This document shows positions 26,477 to 34,013 of a DNA stretch of 64,000 nt, in pieces. Position numbers and translations under genes: made by a program. This stretch comes from SABI01 sp963677695 (GTDB lineage Bacteria > Spirochaetota > Spirochaetia > Sphaerochaetales > Sphaerochaetaceae): positions 1,178,001 to 1,242,000 of the forward strand of contig CAXXUJ010000001.1 of assembly GCA_963677695.2 (NCBI GenBank), in the 5' to 3' direction. Every line of letters starts with the position of its first letter. Within the stretch, counting starts at the first letter, position 1. The notes under the pieces are model-generated. The model ran no database searches. It saw nothing but the letters and a program-made list of their open reading frames with translations, and had not been told where the DNA came from.

Positions 26477-26716
26477 TCAATACCCGATTCCGGCCGCCAT
26501 CACATTGTCCGGATCGAAAGCGTGACAGGGGGTTACCGCGTGAACGTTTCCACAGGCCGGGCATGCTGCTTCAAAGGTCTGCATACTGAATGATTCCCCG
26601 CAGGAGCAGGTGATCGGGAGGGGGACGGGAACGGGCTGTCCCGCGAATCCCATCATACGTACTTTATCGACTACCTGACGTCCGTCTCCAAAACTTGCGC
26701 TGCATCCGTCATGCAT
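26477..26716 (-). CDS. Small zinc-ribbon protein in Rrf2 operon
   Basis: A 79-residue protein with two CxC/CxxC knuckles: CSCGESF and CPACGNVHAV, spaced like a zinc ribbon, and further Cys residues in HDGCSASFGDGRQ and TPCHAFDPDNV. It may bind zinc or another metal or an Fe-S cluster. It overlaps the ABC ATPase gene by 8 nt, so it belongs to the same operon. I do not recognise a named family. The N-terminal GCSASFGDG and C-terminal DPDNVMAAGIGY look like conserved motifs rather than random sequence. Confidence 0.75.
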   Translation of the reverse strand: MHDGCSASFGDGRQVVDKVRMMGFAGQPVPVPLPITCSCGESFSMQTFEAACPACGNVHAVTPCHAFDPDNVMAAGIGY

Positions 26717-27743
26717 AATTGACTCCTTTATTATCTGCCCCGATGAGGCTTTCTCCGGCTCTCAGCCGGCTTCGATATGAGAGCAGGGTTCTGTCCAGCT
26801 CTTCTAAATGGGAGAGGATAGACCTCTCCTCTTCAGTTGTTTCTATCACCTTGGCGATTCCGCCGTTCTTTATAACGATACGCCGGTCACCCATGAGGGC
26901 AAGGATCGGGTCATGGGTTGCCATGAGCACGATTTTCTCTTCCGAGAGCAGCAGGTCCAGTGCCCGCTTCCTGTCGATTCCCGCATTCTCGATTTCATCG
27001 ATAAGAATGATAGGGGATTTGCTCAGGATGGCGGTATCGGCAATCATCAGTGCCCGTGACTGACCTCCGCTCAATGAAGTGATCGGGGTCTCAGGTGAGA
27101 ACTGCTCACCGGCCAGGTCATTGGCCTGTGCGATGATACGCTGAACCACTTCCTCCTGGTTTTCCACCATGCGGCTTGCCGCATGGAGTTCAACGAATTC
27201 TTCAACCGTAAGGTCCATGACGAAGTTCATGTTCTGTGAAAGCTGGGCCACGAGTTTCTTGGAAGAAGAAAAACGCCACGAGTTGTCGGGGATGTCATCA
27301 TTGATCAGGATTTTCCGCTTTGTCGGGGTATCATTCTGTGCCACCCATTCGATATCGGCGAGGAGGCGGCTTTTACCTGAACCTGTGGGACCCACGATCG
27401 AGATGATCTGACCGGGGCGGATATCGAGCTGCTCATACCCTTCCGCTTCCCCTGATTTATTCGTTCCCGCAAGGATCGACAGGGATCTGATTCCCTCTTC
27501 TTCTCCCAGGAAGGAGAGCATCTGGTTTATGAACTCGGTCACCTGGTTGATGATCTCTTCGGGGTCGACGGCACGGTCTTCCAGTGTCTCCTCACCCCAG
27601 TGATCAAACATCTGTTCGAGGGGAGTGTCCTGCAGCCCTGCGAGGTCCAGAGCATTGTTGGTGAAGAAGGTATCAATGAAGGGGTAGTCACTCAGCAGCT
27701 CCCCGATTGTTCTGATACGGATTTTATCTCTCGTGACTGCCAT
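26709..27743 (-). CDS. Soluble ABC ATPase with N-terminal DUF1858-like domain
   Basis: A 344-residue protein. Residues 8-75 (IRTIGELLSDYPFIDTFFTN...) resemble the DUF1858 helical domain also seen in the solute-binding protein of the same operon. From about residue 110 an ABC ATPase follows with Walker A GPTGSGKSR, signature LSGGQ, Walker B IILIDEIENAG and the ATHD switch, all intact. No permease gene is present in the operon, so it is unlikely to be a standard transporter component. It overlaps the GTPase stop by 1 nt and the zinc-ribbon gene by 8 nt. Confidence 0.85.
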   Translation of the reverse strand: MAVTRDKIRIRTIGELLSDYPFIDTFFTNNALDLAGLQDTPLEQMFDHWGEETLEDRAVDPEEIINQVTEFINQMLSFLGEEEGIRSLSILAGTNKSGEAEGYEQLDIRPGQIISIVGPTGSGKSRLLADIEWVAQNDTPTKRKILINDDIPDNSWRFSSSKKLVAQLSQNMNFVMDLTVEEFVELHAASRMVENQEEVVQRIIAQANDLAGEQFSPETPITSLSGGQSRALMIADTAILSKSPIILIDEIENAGIDRKRALDLLLSEEKIVLMATHDPILALMGDRRIVIKNGGIAKVIETTEEERSILSHLEELDRTLLSYRSRLRAGESLIGADNKGVNYA

Positions 27744-28444
27744 TATGCCTGCCCTCCGTCAAGGTTCATTTTACGTACGTTACCCATCTGGTAGCTCTCT
27801 CCGATTCTTGTCTCTCCGAGACAGTAGGAACAGAGTGCCGAAGGCATGGGGAATCTGAGACTCTTGCCTACCAGCGATTCCACATGGGAATCCTCGTTGT
27901 ACAGGAGGGTGGAGAGCTCGTAGCTTCCCTGACCTGTCAGTCCGTTGATATTCATGATCACCGCAGCGGGGTTCACCATGTTCACCCTGCTGGCAAATAC
28001 TTCGCGTTCTGCCTGTGAGACGATATCACCCTTGGTGATCACAACGATATCAGCTGACTTGAGCATGGGGCCGATTTTCTTGGGAGTATTGATTCCTGAC
28101 AGGTTATCGATGACGCAGACTGCCCGCACCTCTTTCACATAAGGGGAACACCGGTTGCAGAGTCCTGCAGACTCTGATACCAGAAGGTCGAACCCTTCGC
28201 TGATGCCCCACTTGGTTACTTCCTCCACATTGGAAACGAAGTAATGGTCAGGGCAGAGAGCTCCGGAAAGTCCTTTCTTTACCGGAAATCCTGCTTTGGC
28301 ATAGAGCTTGTCATCATCGGTATAGAGACAGTCGAATTTGACCACTCCCACTTTCAATCCCTGATCCCTCAAGGCTTCGAGGGTTTTCAGGATGACCGAG
28401 GTCTTTCCCGAAGAGGGAGGTCCTGAAACTGTTACCAGATTCAT
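27743..28444 (-). CDS. HypB/UreG/CobW-like GTPase
   Basis: About 233 residues from ATG 28444, which overlaps the preceding stop (ATGA); an upstream extension lacks family features. P-loop GPPSSGKTSVI at residues 7-17, a switch region with the DLLVSESAGLCNRC segment, and VITKGDIV as the guanine-recognition motif. This is the SIMIBI/G3E type that inserts nickel, cobalt or zinc into enzymes. Cysteine pairs CNRC and LCSYC near the C-terminus could bind a metal or Fe-S cluster. Its target is unknown; the operon suggests a cofactor delivery role. Confidence 0.85.
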   Translation of the reverse strand: MNLVTVSGPPSSGKTSVILKTLEALRDQGLKVGVVKFDCLYTDDDKLYAKAGFPVKKGLSGALCPDHYFVSNVEEVTKWGISEGFDLLVSESAGLCNRCSPYVKEVRAVCVIDNLSGINTPKKIGPMLKSADIVVITKGDIVSQAEREVFASRVNMVNPAAVIMNINGLTGQGSYELSTLLYNEDSHVESLVGKSLRFPMPSALCSYCLGETRIGESYQMGNVRKMNLDGGQA

Positions 28445-29670
28445 ACTGCCTCCTCCAGTGCGCTGTTGAACACCTGTTCGCAATGAGCAATGAGCTGTGT
28501 GATATCGTGCTCGTACAGGTAATCCCACCCGAGCCACATGTAACTGTTCTCTTCTGGAATACGGTTATCGACCTGCGGATTCACAGAGGGGAAAAGACCG
28601 TTATGGGAGAGGATCTCGCCCACCTTCTGAGAAGCGAAGAACTCCACCAGAGGTTTCAGACTTTCTCTCTTCTCCTGCTTTGAGAGCATGAATATGGGGC
28701 TGATGATAGCTCCGTCCGAAGGCCACACTGCCTGAAGGGTACTTCCCGGCTTGACCATTTTTGTGAAGAAGTAGGGCATGATGGTGACTGCAGGCACATT
28801 CGTGCGTCGTTGGCCGCTCTTGACCATCTGGGAGGGATGCATTGATTCCAGAAGGCTGCGCCCCAGTTTCCTGACTCCCTCATCTCCGTATTTCTTGTGT
28901 ATGTTAAGCAGAATGCCGTTGAACAGGTCGAAATCTCCCACAGGGAGTGAGACACGCTTTTCGAATTCCGGCTTCAGTACATCCTCCCAGCTTGTCGGCA
29001 GAGGCAGGTCACCGAGCTCTTCGGTGTTGATGAGAAATACTGCAGGGACAACACCGATCATGGAAAACTGTCCCTTCGGATCCTTGAGCTGGGGGAAATT
29101 TGTATTATATGTTTCCAGTCCGCTGAAATCCTTGAAAACACCGGCATCCATGAAGCGTCCGATCTTGTCACGGTCGAAGAACATGTCAAAACCTGCAGAG
29201 ATGAACAGGTCAGGGAGTTTTGATGCATCTTCCACTCCCTCGATATGTTCCTGGACCCAGTCGAGTCCCATGGAAGCCGCTTTGAGTTCATGGTTGATGT
29301 GAATCCCTGTCTTCTCTGTGAACTCCTTGCTGAATTCTGTGAAGCCTTCGAGAAGGGGGAGTCGTACAGGACAGGGAAGGAGTCCTGCAAGCTCGATGGT
29401 CTCACCATCTTCACGTTTTTCAGACTGAGCAAGGGTCAGGTCGGCAGGTCTTCGATGATTGTCGATCGCTTCGGTGAGCAGTTTCGAGAAATGGGAGACA
29501 TCAAGATTCTTGAGCATCATCGCTGTCTTCAAGTCGATGGTTGCTCCGAACCTTTTCCTTTCTTCCGGGTTCTGCATTCGGGAGAATCCATTGGAGGTGA
29601 ATACCGGTAATGTTTCGGGGTAGTTTTCTATGATGGTATGTAGTGTGTCTTCGACACTGAAGTAGTTCAT
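28441..29670 (-). CDS. Cytosolic solute-binding-fold protein with DUF1858-like N-terminus
   Basis: A 409-residue protein without a signal peptide. Residues 1-70 (YFSVEDTLHTIIENYPETLPVF) resemble DUF1858. The rest (from LLPCPVRLPLLEGFTEFSKEF) is a type 2 periplasmic binding fold of the iron/thiamine/spermidine class: KLPDLFISAGFD, PLPTSWEDVLKPEF and GILLNIHKKYGDEG. Such proteins normally capture a ligand outside the cell, but here it must stay in the cytoplasm. It is encoded 18 bp behind the Rrf2 regulator and 4 nt overlapping the GTPase. Confidence 0.85.
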   Translation of the reverse strand: MNYFSVEDTLHTIIENYPETLPVFTSNGFSRMQNPEERKRFGATIDLKTAMMLKNLDVSHFSKLLTEAIDNHRRPADLTLAQSEKREDGETIELAGLLPCPVRLPLLEGFTEFSKEFTEKTGIHINHELKAASMGLDWVQEHIEGVEDASKLPDLFISAGFDMFFDRDKIGRFMDAGVFKDFSGLETYNTNFPQLKDPKGQFSMIGVVPAVFLINTEELGDLPLPTSWEDVLKPEFEKRVSLPVGDFDLFNGILLNIHKKYGDEGVRKLGRSLLESMHPSQMVKSGQRRTNVPAVTIMPYFFTKMVKPGSTLQAVWPSDGAIISPIFMLSKQEKRESLKPLVEFFASQKVGEILSHNGLFPSVNPQVDNRIPEENSYMWLGWDYLYEHDITQLIAHCEQVFNSALEEAV

Positions 29671-29688
29671 GCGTGGCTCCTTGCTGCC

Positions 29689-30108
29689 TTATTTCGTGTA
29701 GTCCAGAAGAGTGATATCCTTCAGGATCCTGTATATTTCCATATTTGCCTTATGCATGCGGTCTTCGAACATGCAGATTTCAAAGTTGCAGGTTTCCCAG
29801 CCCAGCGGGCACCCTTCGGGATCTGTCTTCCCTTCCAGGATTTCATAGATGCTGAGAAGGCTTACATCCTGTGGCGGGGGTACGAGAACGAATCCGCCGG
29901 AGGGTCCCCTCACCGAAGAAACGAGTCCGGCTTTGGCGAGTTTCTGAAACACCTTGGCAAGATGATTCTCCGAAGCTTCCAGTTTTGCCGCCATGGTTTT
30001 GACATTCACCCTGTTCGGAGGTGTCTCGTTTGCACCACGGGCTATCATCGCAAGTCCGTGAAATGCTAGAGATGTCCCTTCTGAAATGTTGATAAGTTTG
30101 TGTATCAT
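29689..30108 (-). CDS. Rrf2-family (Fe-S-type) transcriptional regulator
   Basis: A 139-residue Rrf2 protein. The N-terminal winged helix (HGLAMIARGANETPPNRVNVKTMAAKLEASENHLAKVFQ, GLVSSVRGPSGGF) is typical. Three cysteines in GCPLGWETCNFEICMFE have the spacing of the cluster-binding loop in IscR/NsrR-like regulators, so it may sense iron, sulfur, oxygen or NO. It is the first gene of the operon and has a palindromic operator over its own promoter, so it is probably autoregulatory. Confidence 0.9.
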   Translation of the reverse strand: MIHKLINISEGTSLAFHGLAMIARGANETPPNRVNVKTMAAKLEASENHLAKVFQKLAKAGLVSSVRGPSGGFVLVPPPQDVSLLSIYEILEGKTDPEGCPLGWETCNFEICMFEDRMHKANMEIYRILKDITLLDYTK

Positions 30109-30123
30109 AATTTATTTCCGTAT

Positions 30124-30161
30124 TTAGGTACTGTTATACCTAATTAGGATGAGTGTGTCAA
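30124..30161 (-). promoter_or_regulatory. Promoter and operator of the Rrf2 operon
   Basis: Minus strand TTGACA (30161-30156) and TATAAC (30138-30133) are 17 bp apart. The palindrome TTAGGTA-CTGTTA-TACCTAA (30124-30143) covers the -10 box, and CCTAATTAGG (30139-30148), itself a perfect palindrome, overlaps it. This is where an Rrf2-type repressor would bind. Confidence 0.7.
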
Positions 30162-30257
30162 TACAAGGAGAAATAATAAGGGATGGAATGCTTCAATGGA
30201 CGAACCTTTGAACAGAGAAATATGGACGGTGATGTGAAAAAGGAGTAGTCTGAAGGT

Positions 30258-31463
30258 ATGGTAGAGACTGAAAGACTGTATAGTTCATATCCCACGATGA
30301 AAGAGACTGAAGTGCGTGTGCTTGAGCTGAGGGAAGAGAAGGGGAAGATCGTTGTTCTTCTTGATAAAACAATCTTGTATCCCGAAGGGGGCGGCCCTGC
30401 AGGCGATAGGGGAAAAATCGGCGATTGTGTGATCACCGACACCCAGGTGAATAGGGAAGGAGAGATCCTTCATTACCTTGAAAAAGGATCAGCTCTCGAA
30501 GTCGACAAGGTGTATCCTCTCCGTCTTGACTGGACTCATCGCTACCATTATATGGTGGAACATACCGGTCAGCACCTGATAAGCGGCCTTCTCAACTCCC
30601 TGTTCTCCATTGGAACCCTCTCTGTTCATATGGGAGAGCATGGGATTTCGATTGAGACCGATGCTCCTGAGATATCGGATGAAAAGATAGAAACTCTCCT
30701 TGAAGAGGTTGAAAGAGCGATCCTTGCAGATGTTCCGGTACGAGATCGCATCATCTCTCGGGATCAGATAGATTCTCTCGGCTTAAGACGCTCGGTCAAG
30801 GTCGAGAGCGATCCCCGTATCGTCACGATCGATGGGTATGACGAGATCGCCTGCGGTGGTATCCATGTTCAGAGTACCGGCGAACTGAAGCAGGTTCTGT
30901 TCCTTGGAAGTGAAAGCATCAGAGGGCATATCAGGATCTCATTCGTCTTTGCCGATGAGGCGAAGCGGGAGATTCAGGAGAATCAAGCTATCGTTTCGCA
31001 GCTGAAAGTCTTCCTTTCATCGCAGAAAGAAGAGGTAGTAAGCAACGTAGCTTCACTGCAGAGCTCTCTTGCCGATGAGAGGAAGAGGGGGAATCAGCTG
31101 GAGGAGCTCATCATTTCACGCATGATGGAAGAGTCTGCCTCTGACAGTCTTCCCTTTGTTCTTGATTTCTCCTCTTTTGATTTCGATGCCGTCTCCCATG
31201 CCTCCCGCTTTGTTGAAAAGGTTGAATCTATCCGCTTCTGTGCGATTCAGAACAAGGGAGAGAACAAGAGTGCCTACCTGATAGGAATCAAGGGATGTGA
31301 AAACGCTCAGGATCTCTATCAGAATATAAAAACGGAAGTGCTTGATCCCTTCGGTGCCAAGGGAGGCGGAAAGGCACCCCTGTGGAGAGGAGTCTTAAAT
31401 GGTTCTGATGTACAGGAGTTCCTGATCAAAGTGCAGGAAGTACTGAAAAGGGAAGATGAATGA
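30258..31463 (+). CDS. alaX: AlaX-type alanyl-tRNA editing protein (long form with DHHA1-like tail)
   Basis: A 401-residue free-standing trans-editing factor that removes serine or glycine mistakenly attached to tRNA-Ala. The AlaX core shows the zinc-binding HTGQH near residue 105 and CGGIHV near residue 200, as in AlaRS editing domains, with the typical YPEGGGPAGDRG early on. The C-terminal 150 residues resemble DHHA1, ending KGGGKAPLWRGV. The start has little ribosome-site sequence in front of it, so the first codons are uncertain. It overlaps the VTT membrane protein gene by 4 nt. Confidence 0.88.
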   Translation: MVETERLYSSYPTMKETEVRVLELREEKGKIVVLLDKTILYPEGGGPAGDRGKIGDCVITDTQVNREGEILHYLEKGSALEVDKVYPLRLDWTHRYHYMVEHTGQHLISGLLNSLFSIGTLSVHMGEHGISIETDAPEISDEKIETLLEEVERAILADVPVRDRIISRDQIDSLGLRRSVKVESDPRIVTIDGYDEIACGGIHVQSTGELKQVLFLGSESIRGHIRISFVFADEAKREIQENQAIVSQLKVFLSSQKEEVVSNVASLQSSLADERKRGNQLEELIISRMMEESASDSLPFVLDFSSFDFDAVSHASRFVEKVESIRFCAIQNKGENKSAYLIGIKGCENAQDLYQNIKTEVLDPFGAKGGGKAPLWRGVLNGSDVQEFLIKVQEVLKREDE

Positions 31464-32074
31464 GTAAAAGAGAGAGAAGAGTTCACTGGTTCAAGGAATC
31501 CTACTTCACTCACGAGGGACATCTGGACTGGAAGGTCGTTGTCCGCAAAGCTCTCATCTTTCTGATATTCTTCGCTCTCATCATCTATATCATGCTCACT
31601 TTCCTGAAACCTCAGACCGACACCATCGCCCATTATGTAAGCGAATATACCGGACCGGTCGGCCTGTTCCTCTTTGCTTTTCTCACAGATATGCTCATTG
31701 TTCCTCTCACCGTCGATGTGATCTTCCCGTTCGAAAGGAATCTCTCTCCTGTGATCTTCCTCGCTCTGATCTCAGCAGGAAGTATGCTCGGAGGAATAGG
31801 TGGCTATTGGATAGGAAGACTGCTCGGACACCTCAAGATCGTTCAGCAGGTGACCGAGGGATTTTCAAGGGAAGGAAGGCACCTTATCAACAGGTATGGA
31901 GAGTGGGGTATCGTCCTGGCCGCGCTCACTCCCATTCCCTTCTCCACCGTATGCTGGATCAGCGGGATGGTGAAGGTTCGCTTTCTCTATGTGGTATTCG
32001 CCACCTTCGCGCGAATACCGAGAATGATTATCTATTACTATGCTGTGGTGGCAGGTTTTTCGTTGTTCAGCTGA
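31460..32074 (+). CDS. YqaA/DedA-family (VTT/SNARE-associated) membrane protein
   Basis: A 204-residue protein with four to five membrane helices. The motif region ALISAGSMLGGIGGYWIGRLLG, and later RYGEWGIVLAALTPIPFSTVCWISGMVKV, is the VTT/DedA core with the conserved GG-G-YWIGR and the P-P-F-S-x-x-x-x-x-G pattern (YqaA type). Related proteins move lipids across the membrane. It is co-translated with alaX, which is a curious pair without a clear functional link. Confidence 0.85.
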   Translation: MSKRERRVHWFKESYFTHEGHLDWKVVVRKALIFLIFFALIIYIMLTFLKPQTDTIAHYVSEYTGPVGLFLFAFLTDMLIVPLTVDVIFPFERNLSPVIFLALISAGSMLGGIGGYWIGRLLGHLKIVQQVTEGFSREGRHLINRYGEWGIVLAALTPIPFSTVCWISGMVKVRFLYVVFATFARIPRMIIYYYAVVAGFSLFS

Positions 32075-32148
32075 GCCTGTACCCCGTTTTCCAAACCTAA
32101 GCAGCATGAGTCTCCTGTATACTGACAACTTGATATCGAGCATTATTC

Positions 32149-32178
32149 TTGAAAATGTATATACAAAACGTATATACT
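32149..32178 (+). promoter_or_regulatory. Promoter with twin GTATATAC sites before the orphan BrnA gene
   Basis: TTGAAA (32149-32154) and TATATA or TATACT (32171-32178) form a promoter. GTATATAC, itself a palindrome, occurs at 32157-32164 and 32170-32177, 13 bp apart, over the spacer and -10 box. These are likely binding sites of the ribbon-helix-helix protein encoded next. Confidence 0.6.
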
Positions 32179-32242
32179 TAGTTGCGCCTTCCACATGGAA
32201 GGTCTATAGATATGTTTGATATCAAGAAAGGGAAACGGCATC

Positions 32243-32491
32243 ATGAAAGTATCTAAGAAAAGATTACACGAAATCTCAAAGATCAAAGATAGAGATATCG
32301 ACTATTCGGATATCTCTGAACTTGATGAAGATTTCTGGGAACATGCAAAACCTATCCATCCCAAAGGAAAGAAGGCTGTGAGTATTCGCATTGATGAAGA
32401 TGTTCTGGACTATTTCAAGAGTCAGGGCCGTGGATATCAGAGCAGGATCAACAGTGTTCTCAAGAGCTATGTTAAAGCTCACACATCATGA
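32243..32491 (+). CDS. BrnA-like antitoxin without a toxin partner
   Basis: About 82 residues from ATG 32243 (MKVSKKRLHEISKIKDRDIDYSDI). It contains the BrnA signature: the early ...DYSDISELDEDFWEHAKPI block and the ribbon-helix-helix KKAVSIRIDEDVLDYFKSQ followed by GRGYQSRINSVLKSYV. In the first 140 bp upstream there is no BrnT-like reading frame, so it is an orphan. Such proteins can be simple autoregulated repressors. It is unrelated in close sequence to the brnA at 292-507. Confidence 0.82.
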   Translation: MKVSKKRLHEISKIKDRDIDYSDISELDEDFWEHAKPIHPKGKKAVSIRIDEDVLDYFKSQGRGYQSRINSVLKSYVKAHTS

Positions 32492-32518
32492 TTCTTTCTG
32501 TATCCACGGAGGATTACG

Positions 32519-33916
32519 TCAGCTGTTTCTAATGCTCTTCGCTATGTTCAGTGCACGCTCTGATGCGTCCCCGGTATACCCCGAAGCATCCATCAGTGAA
32601 ATAATCTGTTCGCGTGAGAGGAAGGAGAGCATCTGCTCATCAGAGGCCATCATCTCAAGGAGAGGATTCTCTTCACCCCTCATCACTGCAGGCCATGCGG
32701 CAAGGGAGTGTTCCCTGATCAGTTCGTGCATCTCCTGACGGTCTGCACCGTTCCTTCCCAGTTCCATGAGAACTCTCTCTGTTGCAGCAAAGAGTCCGTA
32801 GGTTCCCAGGTTTCTCTCGATGGTGGCTGTGTTGAAGACAAGTCCGTCGATGAGACGCTGAGAGGTCTTGAGGACCTCGTCACAGGTAAGGAAGAGCTCA
32901 GGGAGAACGACACGGCGGTTCGCCGAGTCATCAAGAGTTCTTTCAAGAATCATGGAAGAGGCATTGTGCCAGAGGGTATCGGCAGAGGAGGCGGTGGCAC
33001 GGCAGAGGGAGTCGATCTTTTCTGAGTTGATCGGGTTGCGTTTGAACGGCATGGCTGATGAGCCCACCTGCTTTTCCCTGAACGGTTCATTCCATTCACC
33101 GATCGGCGGGGTCTGAAGCATTCTGATGTCGAGTGCGAACTTGTAGAGGGTTGCGCAGAGGCTTGCGAGGACGGTTCCGATCCGGTAGTCCTGCTTTCTC
33201 GGGTAGACCTGAGTCGCTCCTTCGAAGGCGACCAGCCCGATTCTCCCCATCACCTTGTCTTCGAATTCGCGTGCGCTCATGCCCGTTCCGTCAAGGAGTG
33301 CTGCATAGCTTGCAGCTGTTCCTACTGCACCCTTGATCCCTTTTCCCTTCAGCCGGTTTCTCAGGGCAACGATGTCCTCATAGTCATCAAGAAGGTCCTG
33401 AGCAACCTGAGCAAGGCGGTATCCGACAGTCGTAACCTCTGCAGGCTGAATGTGAGTGAAGGCCATGCAGGGAGTGTCTGCTTCCGCTTCGATGCGGGTG
33501 GCAAAGGCAGAGAGGAGGTCAGAGAGCTTCGCGATAATGATATCCATCGCCTCTTTCTGACGGATTACATCCATGTTGTCCAGGATATCCATGCTGGTCG
33601 CACCGAGATGGATGATCTTTCCACCGACGGGACACTGCTCCGCATAGGTTTTGATCTCTGCCATGAGGTCATGGCGGATGACATCCTCGATCTCGGTTGC
33701 CCTTTCAATATCGACTTCAGTTCTGTGAGCTTTCAGGTCTGCAACCTGCTCAGCTGTAACAAGACCTGCTTCCGACTGCGACTCTGCAATCGCGATCCAG
33801 ATATCGCGCAGGAGCTGTCTCTTATGAACTTCGCTGAAAATACCTCTCATCTCCTCGGTGCCGTAGCGCCAGGTGAACGGAGAGATGAATGTATCGTGGG
33901 AAAACGTGGTTGGCAT
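32519..33916 (-). CDS. purB: Adenylosuccinate lyase
   Basis: A 465-residue fumarase/aspartase superfamily enzyme that splits SAICAR and adenylosuccinate to fumarate plus AICAR or AMP. The family signature is present as GSSAMPFKRNPINSEKI (near residue 290), with IIHLGATSMDILDN and THIQPAEVTTVGYR upstream. The start ATG at 33916 follows GAGGA about ten bases upstream. It lies behind purA, separated by two strong hairpins at 33952-34006, so expression from the purA promoter may be reduced. Confidence 0.95.
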   Translation of the reverse strand: MPTTFSHDTFISPFTWRYGTEEMRGIFSEVHKRQLLRDIWIAIAESQSEAGLVTAEQVADLKAHRTEVDIERATEIEDVIRHDLMAEIKTYAEQCPVGGKIIHLGATSMDILDNMDVIRQKEAMDIIIAKLSDLLSAFATRIEAEADTPCMAFTHIQPAEVTTVGYRLAQVAQDLLDDYEDIVALRNRLKGKGIKGAVGTAASYAALLDGTGMSAREFEDKVMGRIGLVAFEGATQVYPRKQDYRIGTVLASLCATLYKFALDIRMLQTPPIGEWNEPFREKQVGSSAMPFKRNPINSEKIDSLCRATASSADTLWHNASSMILERTLDDSANRRVVLPELFLTCDEVLKTSQRLIDGLVFNTATIERNLGTYGLFAATERVLMELGRNGADRQEMHELIREHSLAAWPAVMRGEENPLLEMMASDEQMLSFLSREQIISLMDASGYTGDASERALNIAKSIRNS

Positions 33917-33951
33917 GGGGTGGAATCCTCTTCTAAATGTCTATAGATTCG

Positions 33952-33976
33952 AAAACCCACGGCGACAGGCCGTGGG
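33952..33976 (-). terminator. Terminator between purA and purB
   Basis: On the minus strand CCCACGGC (33976-33969) pairs with GCCGTGGG (33963-33956) and is followed by TTTT (33955-33952). It lies downstream of purA and 36 bp before the purB start, so it may act as a terminator or attenuator for purB. Confidence 0.75.
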
Positions 33977-33984
33977 AATGAATA

Positions 33985-34006
33985 TCCCGCGGCGATTACC
34001 GCGGGA
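33985..34006 (-). other. Second strong hairpin behind purA
   Basis: TCCCGCGG (33985-33992) and CCGCGGGA (33999-34006) form an 8-bp GC stem with a 6-base loop, 8 bp past the purA stop. It has no T-run of its own, and together with the next hairpin makes a tandem structure. Confidence 0.65.
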
Positions 34007-34013
34007 ACGTATG

